From Collybia mongolica (lineage: Eukaryota > Basidiomycota > Agaricomycetes > Agaricales > Clitocybaceae): a stretch of DNA of 64,000 nt. The DNA is taken from the NCBI GenBank assembly GCA_013420905.1, contig JAAXNY010000011.1:1-64000 (forward strand), written 5' to 3'. A model generated the notes under the pieces. The model saw nothing but the letters and a program-made list of their open reading frames with translations. It was not told the origin of the DNA and made no database searches. Positions within the stretch are counted from its first letter, which is position 1. Each line of letters begins with the position of its first letter. Positions 46,359-58,166 of this stretch are shown one piece after another. A program made the translations under genes and the position numbers.

Positions 46359-47980
46359 ATGCCTCCCGCAGTTTCCATTCCCTCATCTTATCCATTCACC
46401 CGGTCTTCGAAACAGCGAAATTTTAGTCAAAGTCCGGTATGTCGTGTTTCGACGACCTCTTATCCTTCTCATTCCAATTTTTACAGAATACCAGCTCTAT
46501 CCGCCATAAAAAAGAGGCTTATAAACCATCACCCCTTATGGCGCTCCCACCTGAACTTCTCTACGAAATATTCGTCCGCTGCCTCCCAGCCGCCACTCAG
46601 AACAAAATGGTTCCGGTGCCCTCCCGTCGCCAAGCGCCTCTTTCCCTGGCTGGCGTTTGCAAGCTTTGGAGAATAATTGCTGAGGATATTCCGGTTCTCT
46701 GGACGTCTTTGACGATCGCGGATGACATCTCTGAATCACCATTACCGCCTCAACGGAGGCTCCAGGAAGCGTTACGGTGGTTATCGCGCGCGAAAAATGC
46801 TCCTCTATCTCTGTCATTCCGTACGACGCATCGATATAACGACGTGTTCATGATTCAGATTATCCTCCCATTTCTCTCACAAACTCGGTCGCTCGACCTC
46901 AACATACCTCTCTACTTTTACTTTCCGTTCAGTGGCCTCCCAAACGGTGCAGGGCCCATACTCGAAGAACTTAGCTTTGCGTCCGCCACCTTTAATTCCC
47001 CTTATATACCCGATGGAATCGACTTGCAGGCTTTATTTCCATTGTTGAGCGCCGCGACGTTCAGAATGAGGTCAATATACACCGGATTCATCGGAGGTTC
47101 GATCATCCGCAATGTTCCATGGTCTCGGCTCCGTGTCCTCGATATACAGGAACCAGACATCGATATTTTTAAACTGCAGGGGGCTATAGCAGCTTGTCCA
47201 AATCTTGCCTCATGCAGCGTTCAAGTGGCAAGGGCTCCCATCCTCAGCATAGTCCTTTCCAACCCCTTACGTACCACGCTCCCTCAACTCCAGCACCTCG
47301 CCGTCGAGTTCAAAGAAGTTGGTTACGTTTGGAGAAACGATCAAACCATTGCTTTCTTCGAACCATTCACTTTTCCCGCTCTCAAGTCTCTGACGATGGA
47401 AGGTACCAGCGTGATTGACAACCTCCATCACTTCCCTGCTAGCAGTCTCTCCGACCTTCTCGAACGTTCCGGGACCTCTCTGGAGACGCTAACCATTCGA
47501 CATTTTGACTTTGTCAAAGACATCAATGAAACTGTCCGCTTTTTTAAATCTCTTACCCGGCTCACCACATTAAATCTCAAGGTGAACATCGCAGCCTGCG
47601 AGGGCGCACACTTACAACTCCGTTTCCTCCTCAGCACCTCGTATAAGCTCAATCGAGTTGACAGAGATGCTCTTCCTAACCTCGAACACTTCTCCCTCGA
47701 GTGCGTCCAGCAGCGCGGAAATTCCCGTCGCCCAATGACGCTGGCGATGACACGAGAGCTTGGTATTGGTGGTATCTTCCATTTCCTCGAACTTAGGGTC
47801 ATACCGCCCAAGGCATCTCGACACGCGCAGTGGCAGGCACGATTGAAGACAGCCGATTTGAAATGGGTGGACGTTCCCAAAATATGGGGAGATTTGAGTA
47901 ATGCGATCGTTGAGAGGGCCGAGGAACTTAAAAGATATGGCCTAGGTCTCAAATATGAGGTTCGGCACCACATTCTATGA
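46359..47980 (+). CDS. F-box/LRR-like protein (2 exons)
   Basis: Exon 1 is 46359-46436 (ATG preceded by AAA, MPPAVSIPSSYPF). A 50-nt intron (GTATGT...TTTACAG) is followed by exon 2, 46487-47980, and the phases agree. The protein is 523 aa. Residues about 45-100 form the F-box (LPPELLYEIFVRCLP...VCKLWRIIAEDIPVLWTSL). The remainder has LRR-like hydrophobic periodicity (LRVLDIQEPDI, LKSLTMEG, TSLETLTIRHF). An unspliced start at 46439 (MSCFDD) would read through the intron and is less likely. It lacks the long N-terminal coil seen in its neighbours. Expected role: SCF-type ubiquitin-ligase substrate adaptor, target unknown. Confidence 0.85.
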
Positions 47981-48426
47981 TTTCTGATCGGCGCTGAGTA
48001 GGGAACCTTGTACGTTACGTATGTATGATTTTGGCTACTCGCCGTGTCGCGTGCAACTCATACAAATTCAACAATATCATGAGGGCTTCCAAGTCCTATG
48101 TTCATTTTACTTGATAAACATCTGTACCCTGTAGCCTTCCCTGTCTATTATGGCGAACCTTACCTTAGGGCGCTGGGCATCATTCATAACATAACCACAC
48201 AGAACGTTTTGCAAAACTCGGGGTCATCTTCGCACATTTGTGACACGCCTACCAATTTTCAACTTTCCGTCCTGATTTCATCTTTTCACGGAGTTTGTAG
48301 TCCTGCAATATCTTCCGAGTCGGAAAATTGTTTTCAATAATCAGTGAGTCTCGAGAACTTGTGGGATGTATTCAAGTGTGTTCTGGGTGACGAAGGCTGA
48401 GAAAATTTCGACAGCCAACGGCTAGT
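47981..48426. other. Spacer between tandem F-box genes
   Basis: 446 bp with no supported feature. It must hold the terminator of the first gene and the promoter of the second. Confidence 0.55.
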
Positions 48427-49956
48427 ATGACCATCACCCCCTCTTCTTATGACCGGAATATAAACCCCTCGCGCGAGACCGAGTGCGAACTGGAGAGCTG
48501 GAGATCAAGCGGGATATTCTCGGACAATGTCCAAAATAGAATTCGCAACCTCCTTGCGGAGGCATGGGAGGACATCGAGAAGCTCAATCTCCAAATTTCC
48601 TGCGTTAAGGATTTACTCTCTTCCCTCCTAGCACAGCGAAACAAAGAAAGCGCCCGTATTTCAGTTCTACGCAGCGCGATATCTCCCGTAAAAAAGATTC
48701 CACCGGAGATCCTTGGCGACATCCTCATGCGCTGCGGTGATGAAGGGCCGATTGTAATACCACCTCAGCCGCATGCGTATCCCTGGACGCTTGCTCACGT
48801 TTGCTCACGTTGGCGGCAGGTTTTATGGGGGACGTCGGAGATATGGAAGAATATAGAAATACGAGCCAAACCTCCGAGAATACTCTCATGTGACCATGGA
48901 CCCATTCCAACGGCCATGAGGAGTATTATATCGCACACCAAATCTCAAGTTTCGTTGAAACTTCCGAGGGGCATAAATGACTCTATCGTTGAAATCATCT
49001 TGACCTCCCCGGAGCGGTTCAAAAATTTGGATCTAGCAGTCGACCATCGCCTATTTCGCAAGTTCTTAGACTTGCGGCAGAGCTCGTTCGATGCACTGGA
49101 GACGTTAAATGTCAGTCTCTGGGGCGTCGAACAGGGACTGTCACCTCTTGAAACTTCTTCACTCCAATTAGCCCCGAACCTCCGCCAGGTCACTTTCGAC
49201 ATTGACAATTCAAACTGTTATCTTTCATGTATTTTACTCCTCCCTTGGGCTCAACTTACCGACGTCCGAATTTGTCATATGAAGATTGCCTCAAGCACAA
49301 TACATTCCATACTCCAACATTGTACTTCCCTGACCAACATCAATGTTCTAGTTGGTCCTGAATGTACGGAAGCATCGATTGTTCCGACAAACATTCTCCT
49401 TCCGAAACTTACGTCTATTACGTTGAACTGTCATCGACTTGATAGGGTCCAGTGGGCCGAATTTCTAGAACCCCTTGTTCTTCCATTGTTGGACGAATTT
49501 TCATTGCATACGCCATCTAGCCCTTGGTCTCAAGAAGCTTTCATATCACTCATAGAGCGCTCCGCATGCCGCCCAAAGGTTCTATCAATCGTAGACGGGT
49601 CTGCCAAGCCTCACTTTCTTAACCCAGATAATACAGACTCCCTCTTACAAGCGTTGCCTTGCCTGGTTGATTTTAGAACATCTTTCGCGGTTCCTCCCTC
49701 TACCTTCAGAGCGATTTTGCGTGATGGTCTAGTTCCAAATCTCAAAAGCATAAATTGCTGCGTTTACCTGGAGGGACTTGAGTCATTCGCCGAGCTGATG
49801 CGATATTATAGTCTCTCGGCATCGTGTGGTGGCGTAAAATCGGCGTCGATCAGGTGTTTCACAGGGGTGGAAGACGGCGATGCTTTTACGCCTCTAGTAG
49901 ATTCGTTGCATGGGTACGGTGAAGAGGGGAGAGATGTTCACGTTTTGCTGATATAG
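48427..49956 (+). CDS. Coiled-coil F-box/LRR-like protein (single exon)
   Basis: 509 aa, intronless, ATG 48427. Residues about 30-80 form a coiled coil (NRIRNLLAEAWEDIEKLNLQ). The F-box follows at about 88-135 (ISPVKKIPPEILGDILMRC...WTLAHVCSRWRQVLWGTSEIWKNI), then an LRR-like body. It belongs to the same subfamily as 18.6 kb, 43.6 kb and 53.6 kb, which share the P...YPWTL..V(C/S)S.WR...GT...W core. Such families are strongly expanded in Agaricomycetes, where most members have no known substrate. Confidence 0.9.
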   Translation: MTITPSSYDRNINPSRETECELESWRSSGIFSDNVQNRIRNLLAEAWEDIEKLNLQISCVKDLLSSLLAQRNKESARISVLRSAISPVKKIPPEILGDILMRCGDEGPIVIPPQPHAYPWTLAHVCSRWRQVLWGTSEIWKNIEIRAKPPRILSCDHGPIPTAMRSIISHTKSQVSLKLPRGINDSIVEIILTSPERFKNLDLAVDHRLFRKFLDLRQSSFDALETLNVSLWGVEQGLSPLETSSLQLAPNLRQVTFDIDNSNCYLSCILLLPWAQLTDVRICHMKIASSTIHSILQHCTSLTNINVLVGPECTEASIVPTNILLPKLTSITLNCHRLDRVQWAEFLEPLVLPLLDEFSLHTPSSPWSQEAFISLIERSACRPKVLSIVDGSAKPHFLNPDNTDSLLQALPCLVDFRTSFAVPPSTFRAILRDGLVPNLKSINCCVYLEGLESFAELMRYYSLSASCGGVKSASIRCFTGVEDGDAFTPLVDSLHGYGEEGRDVHVLLI

Positions 49957-50572
49957 GTGGACGTTTTCAGTGCTTGATATGAGCTTGATGCAAACCGTTT
50001 CTGTATTGCCTTTTTTTATGTAATGGTTGAGGTCTAAGGGTGTGCATTCATTACTTATAATTTAACTTCTTTAAAAACCAATGATCAAATACAATCGCGC
50101 ATGCCAAGAGCCCAGGAACGCGGGTATCAGTAGCCGAAACAGGACACGCGTTGTTGTTAGTTGCTGTGGCCTTGGCGTGATCTGTTGATCTGTTATCGGA
50201 AAAAAAATCTTGCTGGCTTCCAATATGACCGCCACAACCCATCACCTGAACACCGACCCCATACGACTTGGCCGTTATTTTTGGAAATCTAATTTCTGTA
50301 AAACTCACAAAAAGTTCATTCAGATATGGAGGTGGATTTACATTGAGAATCCCGTGTTCTAAAGGGAGATTGTACGTGGATCATCCTCTGGCAAGGCATT
50401 CAGCTTCGATGTTTTGCAATTTTTCAAAGCAGATCGCGATGATGAGTCAGACGAATCCACACAAGAATGATCTTTAAGGACGAACCGAGTCAACTTATTT
50501 CTCCGACACGTTCAGCCTTTATCAAGCGAGAGTTACTGCGACGTAGCTTACATCGACAACGCTCTTCCCCAA
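49957..50572. other. Intergenic spacer
   Basis: No supported gene. An 85-codon minus-strand frame (50051-50308) starts with GTG and lacks features. Confidence 0.5.
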
Positions 50573-51105
50573 ATGCCGTGTCCTTATTTGGCTCTTTTAC
50601 GCGCTGGTAAAGCCCCACGGAGTGTTCATTCGTTTACACTCAGCCAACTCATCGCGATCCATTCCTCGGCCTCAATGAGCACCCACGATTCTATCCCTCC
50701 TTGTCACGATGTGACTGTTGAGGTCATCGAGGACCACGCCCCAACGAAACCCAGACTTTCGGTACCACACAAACTCTGTCCTCCTGAGCCATTACCTCCG
50801 CCCATGGTTTTTGACGGCCCATCTCGTCCTACGCACCTAAAATTGCATCCTTACCTCCAGCGTCCACGGCCACGTCAAATTTGCCAACAGCCGAAGGATT
50901 GTGTACCGGAGCCCCTGGTGGAGCTGTTCGATGGTCCGGCACGTATCGGTCGCCGTTATACGAAACGAAAGACACAACGCGTAAGTTCGATGTTCGGTGG
51001 CTCTGTACACCTCTAACTGTTTGCTCATAGAGAAATTCGAGGCGGCTGATCTTCTTTGCAATTACAGCTGGTGGGGTGGTAGTTAGTACATTTCAACTCA
51101 CATGA
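50573..51105 (+). CDS. Small proline-rich protein with C-terminal hydrophobic segment (2 exons)
   Basis: Exon 1 is 50573-50980 and exon 2 is 51031-51105, joined by a 50-nt intron (CGC|GTAAGT...GCTCATAG). The product is 160 aa. The middle contains two versions of one motif, CPPEPL...FDGPSR and CVPEPL...FDGPAR, about 60 residues apart. Exon 2 adds RLIFFAITAGGVVVSTF, a possible tail anchor. A second in-frame ATG lies at residue 35 (MSTHDS). No family recognised. The clean splice sites and phase make a real gene plausible, but there is no homology support. Confidence 0.5.
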
Positions 51106-51586
51106 TTCGTCTCTTGTAATATTTTCGGTGAGTGGAATGACTCATAACATTAATGATTTCACTAATATGCCGAAGAATGTTCATAGTGTTTGTTCTACTC
51201 TGAGAGTGGCCATCGTGGTCACCCTTTCCCCGTCTTCCAGCCAATTTCGTGAATAGGCCGCCAAGAAAGGTTTAGTCGCCCACATGTGCTAGATATGCAT
51301 CAACCCAAACCAATTCTCGACAATGTTCCGTTGACATACGCTGGTAAATTCACAGCTTGAAACTGAACGCGCCAATCCAAATTTCCCTCAGTGGGATCGT
51401 ACTGGTGATATGTTCTTCATTTAGTTGTCCCTCACCCATAGCGCCTAATGTCTCCCCGGAAGTCTCACTTAGTTTGGCTCTATTTGTGTCTCCAAATTCC
51501 ATAATCCGGCAAACCGGGCGCTAATTTTACCCACACATGACGTTTAGGCGTGAAGGGTCGTGACGCTTCTTGTATCTTCTACCACG
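51106..51586. other. Promoter-side spacer of the aminotransferase gene
   Basis: 481 bp without a supported feature. Confidence 0.5.
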
Positions 51587-53420
51587 ATGTTCCGGATTGC
51601 AACGAGGCCCTATCTCATCCACCATCTCATCGGGACAGCGTAAGTTGGATTCAATTTCGTTTCTGCTCGAAAGTCTGCTAAAACATACACGACAGACGGC
51701 CCAAGACAATCCCAATTCGCATAATGGGCAACCGCGTCGATCGTGGGGTATCCACCTCTTCAACGGAGGGTCTTCAAGCATTTGGGGAGAAACACGTTAC
51801 TAGAGGGCTGGGCAGGATCACTGAGGGTATCATGATGAGAGGAAAGGGGTCGTATGTTGAGTATGATGATGGGCGTCGTATGCTGGACTTCACAAGTGGG
51901 ATTGGCGTCACGAACCTTGGTGCGCTCTATTCAAGTTTTTTTCAACGTAATATCCATCGCCTCTAAACTCCTATTAGGCCACTGTCATCCGAAAGTCAGC
52001 CAAGCGGCCGCTGATCAATGTATGAACATAGTTCACGCCCAGGTTCGTCGATTTTACTGTGATACTGCACGCCCTCACCATCGAACAGTGTAGCATCGCA
52101 TTCCACGAGCCATACCTCCGTCTCATCGAGAAGCTTCTCCCAATAATGCCCCACCCCTCGCTCGACTCATTCTTCTTCTGGAACTCCGGCACAGAGGCCG
52201 CCGAAGCTGCAATCAAAATGGCGCGAACTGTGACTGGGAGGCAAAACATAATTTGCATGCAAGGCGGGTATCATGGGCGTACCTACGGCGCGATGGGTGT
52301 GACGAGGAGCAAAACGGTATATTCAGCGGGTTTCTTCCCCGTCATGGTTGGTCTCCACGCTCCACAACGCTCCGATCTATTTCCAACTCACCGTGTGACT
52401 TCTCCAGGGCGGCGTTTTCGTCATACCATTCCCATTCTGGCACCAGTTCGGGCTTCCACCATCAACGCCGACATCAACATTGGTGACACAGTCGCTTTAC
52501 CAGCTCGAATTGCTGTTGGCGCAGCAGACCGCGCCGCATGACACTGCGGCCATCATCATTGAGCCCGTGCTTGGCGAAGGTGGATACGTCCCTGCGCCGC
52601 CGGAGTTCTTGCATGGGCTTCGTCAAGTTTGCGATAAGCATGGAATCCTGTTGATCTTGGACGAAGTGCAGAGCGGATTTGGACGCACTGGGAAGAATTT
52701 CTTCATTGAGTACAGTGGTGTCAAGCCTGATATTCTGCTCATGGCCAAGGTATCTTCAATACTTTCTTCAGAGGTAACACGAGTACTAAATAAATGACAT
52801 AGGGTTTAGCAAACGGTTTCCCCTTGAGCGGGGTGGTCAGCCGGAAGGAACTGACCGACAAACTCATGCCTGGATCGATGGTACGTCTCCAAGTCAACCA
52901 TCTACCCCTCCGATCCTAAATATAGGTAAAGGGCGGAACGTACGCTGGGAACGCTGTATCCTGTGCCGCCGCAGTCGCCGTCGCGGATGCGATGAAAGAA
53001 GAGAATATTCTTGCCAACGTTAACGCCCGGTCCGGTCTTTCCCTCCCTCATCCTTCCCCCGATTAACACCTCCTCCATAGATCCACCGAGCTCTTCGCCG
53101 CCCTCCACACGCTTCAGAAAGACCCTGCACTCGCCCCACACATCCTGGATGTGCGCGGGCAGGGACTAATGGTGTGCGTCGAATTCGCATCACCGGCCGG
53201 GCCTGGAGCGGAGCACGATCCGGCAAAGAGTGCGCAGACCCCGAAGGGGCTGGCGGCGCGTGTGGCCAAAAAGTGTATTGAGAAGGGAATGCTGATCTTG
53301 ACGACAAGCGCCTATGAGGTGGTGCGGTTCATCCCGCCGCTGAATGTTAGTGAGGAAGACATGCAGAAGGGGACGGAGATTTTCGCCAAGGCGGTTATTG
53401 AGGTTCTTAATGAAGGATGA
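51587..53420 (+). CDS. Class III pyridoxal-phosphate aminotransferase, 4-aminobutyrate aminotransferase type (8 exons)
   Basis: Exons: 51587-51639, 51696-51919, 51978-52042, 52089-52346, 52408-52749, 52803-52880, 52932-53029, 53081-53420. They total 1,458 nt (485 aa) with all phases matching and introns of 46-61 nt. The N-terminus ([16 protein letters not shown]...) is Arg-rich without acidic residues, like a mitochondrial presequence; a second ATG follows at 51724. Family motifs: [80 protein letters not shown], and the PLP lysine in [15 protein letters not shown] at the exon 5/6 join, then [14 protein letters not shown]. Reaction: transfer of an omega-amino group, for example GABA plus 2-oxoglutarate to succinate semialdehyde plus glutamate. 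Exact substrate not certain. Exon 7 has two acceptors six bases apart. Confidence 0.93.
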
Positions 53421-53648
53421 GAAGTGTGGTGAGGATTAGAATACAGAATTCCTGTAAGATGCTTCGGAAGTGTACTTGTAAATTGTAGTATATCGAACGT
53501 GTCATTCAAGCAATTTGTTAACTTACTGGTTTCCAGCGATGTTCTTGGGCAAGTTTGAGATGGTTTATATTCAATAGTTCGACATTCCGAAATTACGCGT
53601 TCTGTAACAAAAGTCCAAGCTGATATACCCTAGTACAATATCTACACA

Positions 53649-55202
53649 TCACTCACTCAGGTTTGAAACGTAATCATCGTCCTCGTCAAGACACTCCACC
53701 GTTATTCTCCTCCCACTTACCACCCACCCGGGCTGGAGCCCCCAAAACCTCTCGACCGCGTCCGCAAACCCAGGAATATCCCAGCATGCCAGTGTGGCCG
53801 AATTTAATCTCATCGGCCCCTCACTCATACAACGCTCGACGAGGTTCGTAAAGGCGTGAAGTCCGGCTGGGTCGACGCAGCATACGATACGGCTTATGTC
53901 TGGGAGGCGCCGCGACTCTTTCTGCGCCAGGACGTCAAATACGGAGGGGGGAAGGCAGTGTTGTGGAACGATTAAGTCCCGGATGGACGGAAGGTGGGTG
54001 AGGACTGGGAGGAAAATATCGGAATCGATGTACCGCACGCGTTTCATGCTCCATGTCAGGGTCTCTAAGGAACACTTTGAATGTGCGAGGAAGGCAACGA
54101 GGGCCTCTTCTTCTAGGTCTTCGGCCAGCGAAATGTCTAGGTCCTTGAGAGATGGGAAATTGAGGGGAAGGAGAAATTCCGCCCAATGGAACGGGAAGGA
54201 ACCGCCGACGACGACTGTGAGCGAGCGGAGCGTCGACAAGGTAACCCTCTCGCAGCGGGGCTTAGGAAGATTATGCCATGCCACGTTTTTAACCGCCAGA
54301 TTGCATGTAACGAGACGGCTGCATTGGTTGAGGATAGCGTGCGCCTGGTCGTAGGTAAGTGCCAGGTTGATGAATGCAATATCTGTGAGCTGGCCCCACG
54401 GGAGGAGCAGCACTTCCGCCGGGCAGAATTTTACTACCTCACCCTTCAACTCAAACTTGACTTGTGTCAGTTTAGGTGCCGTGTGCAGAATCGTCGTCGT
54501 GCTTGGCGGGAGGGCGTTCCAGTGGTCATCGAACTTCATGTCGATAGATTCCAGGGCGCCGAGAATGCTCGACGGGAGATCTAAGAAGGCAAAGAGTAAC
54601 GCGTGTGTCGGCTGAATGCTAAGGTGTTTCAGTCGGTCGGTAAAACCAATGATAAGGGGGCTTAAAGGATTACATATGTCAATTTTTTCCCGAATAGATA
54701 GACGCAACCCCGCACCCACTCGCGAGAGTATATCATTCGCAGCGTCGATCGTTACATCTGTCTGCAAGTGAACCGTCTTCACTTCCAGATCGCGCCACAC
54801 ATCGGGCGTGCCGTGCAGAACCCTCCGCCAGTACGAAGACACCTGGCCGAGCGTCCAGGGATACCTGGGCTCCGTGGTATAGTTAGGGGGTAGTACTGTA
54901 GGTTTCCCGTCACTGCAAAGGAGGAAAATCTCTCCTAGAATCTCGGGCGGGATTTGCTTTAGCGGTGAGGTCGCTCCGCGCAGGAATGATAGACGTTTCG
55001 TCTTCTGGGTGTGCTGTGCGAAGAGGCCGTCTAGAAAGGCGCGCGCGCGCGATATCTCGCTGTCGAGTTGGTGGATCTCAGATTGTGTAGTGGCTGCGAG
55101 GGTACGAATGTGGTATTCTGTCCGTTCGGGGAAGCGCGCATTCGAGTTCCAGGGCAAGAGTTCGGGGTCCAAGTCGTAAGGGGCCTGCGTTACAACGATC
55201 AT
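53649..55202 (-). CDS. Coiled-coil F-box/LRR-like protein (single exon)
   Basis: 517 aa from ATG at 55202 (MIVVTQAPYDLDPELLPW) to TGA at 53649. The frame is open for 22 more codons upstream, but only a GTG could start there. Residues about 35-80 form a coiled coil (TTQSEIHQLDSEISRARAFLDGL). The F-box follows at about 85-140 (SPLKQIPPEILGEIFLLC...YPWTLGQVSSYWRRVLHGTPDVWRDLEV), then the LRR-like body, ending in an acidic DEDDDYVSNLSE tail. It is convergent with the aminotransferase gene, whose stop lies 229 bp away. The usual VCSRW is VSSYW here. Confidence 0.9.
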   Translation of the reverse strand: MIVVTQAPYDLDPELLPWNSNARFPERTEYHIRTLAATTQSEIHQLDSEISRARAFLDGLFAQHTQKTKRLSFLRGATSPLKQIPPEILGEIFLLCSDGKPTVLPPNYTTEPRYPWTLGQVSSYWRRVLHGTPDVWRDLEVKTVHLQTDVTIDAANDILSRVGAGLRLSIREKIDICNPLSPLIIGFTDRLKHLSIQPTHALLFAFLDLPSSILGALESIDMKFDDHWNALPPSTTTILHTAPKLTQVKFELKGEVVKFCPAEVLLLPWGQLTDIAFINLALTYDQAHAILNQCSRLVTCNLAVKNVAWHNLPKPRCERVTLSTLRSLTVVVGGSFPFHWAEFLLPLNFPSLKDLDISLAEDLEEEALVAFLAHSKCSLETLTWSMKRVRYIDSDIFLPVLTHLPSIRDLIVPQHCLPPSVFDVLAQKESRRLPDISRIVCCVDPAGLHAFTNLVERCMSEGPMRLNSATLACWDIPGFADAVERFWGLQPGWVVSGRRITVECLDEDDDYVSNLSE

Positions 55203-56704
55203 TTTAGGGCTATCTAATACTTGAAACTTTATTCTAGGGTAGATAATCAATGAGCCACCGTGTGCCACACAACATGACGACAGACGCTTACGTGCGTGTG
55301 AGTCGTGAGAGGAATGAGGATACCACAGTCTGTGATTTCAGAGAAATACCGGGAGATGGGCTCATCAAAATACTGGCTCGTGATCATAGATGAGATTGAA
55401 TGATAAGAAGAAGAGAGCGAGGCAAAGCGATTTCTCATTAAGCACTAACGCCACGCCCTCAAACAAGCAATAACAACAACACGTGCTCCATTTCAGGGTT
55501 TCTTAGGTCGCGTTGCGGTTTTTTCCCTTTCGCCTTGGGTTGCCTTTTCTATTACGCAGATCACAGAACGACCTCCAATAAACTACCCCTACTGTAAGCC
55601 CTGGTTCTGAAATGCGAGCCTCAAATTTGAACCGGGGCTTTTATCACCCCCACGCTAGGAATCTATAACAAGCTAAGTCTCGAACAGGAAATGTTTTACT
55701 CGGCCTATCACATCGGTAACTGAGCCTGATGACGCATCGCGAGGCCCGATGGGATCAAGTTCAACCAAAATCCAATTGAAGGTGGTCAGTTCCCAGTCCG
55801 AAGCGGCGTTGAGCTTGCTGTGCACAAGGAAGGGGCATGGTGGGAAAACCCTGGCCTACGGTTGAGCACAGTAGACTGATGTATCAAAACGCCTCTGGGA
55901 TAAAAGTCATTAGTATATCAAGTTTCGTCTGTAAACAGTATTTGATATATCAATCTATCAGCTACTAGTTAATTTGTTCAGTTGAGAAGCGACTCTATTC
56001 TCATCTGGATCACCAAAATTTACAGGAAAGCTCTCTTTGTCTACTTTTTCCCACAGCTCACGGAGCGCCCATGCATTCAAAACATTCTACCAATAGACCT
56101 ATGTTTCATTCCTCCGGTGCTCACCCAATTATTGGTTGAATATTTATAGTTATCCCTGGATGTGCTCAAGGCTCAACGACTTCTCGTACCCATGGAAAGT
56201 TGAGCGTGGTCTTTTAAGTCTTGATTAGAGGGCGTTCGGCTTCGATGATTTCCTCCAATAGACGATGATTCACATAGTGCTCCGAGGAGACTTCATGGAA
56301 ACTCATCTAAACACTGCCCTTGGAGTACCGTGGAGCTACCGATATACGCATGAAGCCCAATCTACCAATTTGCAATTCGGCCCAAGGTTTAGAATTTAGA
56401 GACTTCCTCTATTATACACATAAGAACGGCGGTGAGGTCTGAGTAATCTCTGAAATCCGAATGACACACATGCGCAGGGCAGGTGACCGTGTGGTGGATC
56501 CTAGTGGGACTCCTTACCCTTTTAGGTAGCCTCCCATCAAATTGCGTTTGGCCCCCGACGGCCCACAATTTTGTGATTAGCTGTCAAAAATAGCCGTTAC
56601 TGATGTACAAAAATTGATCAGTCGTTTCTCAAGTACCCACATTAGCTCCAGATCACCTATATAATCTGCATCGAAACTGAGCACGATGGTAGCTATATCT
56701 CCAA
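55203..56704. other. Intergenic stretch of 1.5 kb
   Basis: Upstream regions of the minus-strand F-box gene and the plus-strand membrane-protein gene. No ORF, RNA gene or repeat was recognised. Confidence 0.55.
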
Positions 56705-58166
56705 ATGTCCCACGCTCAGGCTGGTATATCTATCGTCGACGTGAGTCTCATCACTGTGTGCATCGAGAGCCTTCTCTATGGAATGGTCTGCGTACTCTTC
56801 CCGGCCTCGACTTACCTCCACTTTGAGCGCCAAGTATTGGGCTCAACCTCGCGGGGCCCCCGGACTGTGTTGAAACAATCGCGTATCCCGCTGAGGGTAA
56901 TCTTCCACCCGATATTCATAGGGACCGTTATCATTTATATATGTGTAACGGCGGTATGTAGATGTCAGTCTCTCAATATGTGGATAACTTATTTTGCTGC
57001 CAGCACTGGATAATTTCAGTTTATAGGCTTTTCCAAGCCTTTAAGCTCTTTAACGGAGGCACGACACCAGCGGTGCTGTATGGGAACCTGGCGGAGCCCA
57101 CAAATGTTGTCAAAACTGCGTTTGTCCTCGCAGCAGTACACGCGGGCGACGCCATGCTCGTATGACTATTTAAAAAATCTTCAGCGCTCATACCGACTCC
57201 CTCTAGATCTACCGGCTATATCTTGTGTGGAGTTTCAACAAGATCATAGTTACCATCCCTGTGTTCACCTTCTTTGGCATCGGTGGTAAGTCATGCTTGA
57301 AAGCCAACTTGATTTGAAAGGCAAAATATGATTCATTAGTTTGTTCCGTTGGCCTGACTTATCAGTTCAGTCAAGTATGCCGACTAGCTAACGCCCTACT
57401 CGGGTCCTCTGGCTTAATATTCTTATCAGTTCAAACCGGGAATGGACGTTTTTAACTCGGATGCTGGACGATGGATCGTCGGCGATCTTGTATTCACTCT
57501 CTGGTGAGTATGTCATATGGAATCAGTAAATAGATGCTTCGATGACAGAATCACAGTACAAATGTCTACTGTACCCGTATTTCTTTTTATCAACTTAGTC
57601 GCGAAACTTTGGTAATCGCCTTATAGTCATGATAGCGTTCCGCATCTGGAGAATCAATACGGCGAGCCAGAAGTTAGGTGGTGGAAGTTTAACGGTGCGT
57701 TGACTATCCCTTGAGTGCTACTTGATATGAAGCTAACCTCATTCACAGTCGGTTTCGGCCGTGATAGTTGAAAGCGCTGCAATTTACGCGTCAGTGAAAA
57801 GTTTACTGAAATCTTCTTCGTCACTGATTTCCTTCCAGAGTCTGGGGTATTTTCTTCCTCACCGCTTACCTGACCCATTCAACGATTCAGTTCATTACTG
57901 TGGATACCATCGGCCAAATCTCTGCAATTGCAACCCTCCTAATCAATGTCCGTGTTGGTCTCGGGTGGGCACATAAGCCGAATCAGGAAACAGTCTCTGC
58001 TATAACTGTTAATTTCCGTCAGGAATCCACCCGCCATCCCGTAAGTTTAAAACCAATTCAAAATTCCTATGTTGACGATGGTAATGCCGCACAGATTACT
58101 ACTGGATTCGAATTGGACACGATCCAGAGTCATTTGCCTGATGGGGAGGTCATCAATAAACCGTGA
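56705..58166 (+). CDS. Seven-helix integral membrane protein of a basidiomycete family (9 exons)
   Basis: Exons: 56705-56953, 57004-57159, 57207-57285, 57340-57374, 57430-57503, 57557-57576, 57627-57694, 57749-57789, 57839-58166. They total 1,050 nt (349 aa) with every phase in register. Two exons are only 35 and 20 nt, and their residues (VCSVGLTYQFSQ; CTNVYCT) fit the family exactly. Other blocks: ESLLYGMVCVLF, HWIISVYRLFQAF, NLAEPTNVVKTAFVLA, AMLIYRLYLVW, MIAFRIWRINTASQKLGGGSL, AVIVESAAIYAVWGIFFLTAY and LLINVRVGLGWA. The family is widespread in mushrooms, plasma-membrane-like, of unknown function. A 54-nt in-frame segment in exon 9 (GTAAGT at about 58039 to CACAG) could be an optional intron. 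Confidence 0.9.

Noticed and set aside
46439..46486. Start of the F-box gene at the MSCFDD codon
   Set aside because: These codons lie within a consensus intron (GTATGT...TTTACAG); exon 1 at 46359 has a better ATG context and matching phase.
57557..57626. Frameshift in the 7-TM gene between TLW and MIAF
   Set aside because: A 20-nt exon (57557-57576) encoding CTNVYCT restores the frame, so the gene is intact.
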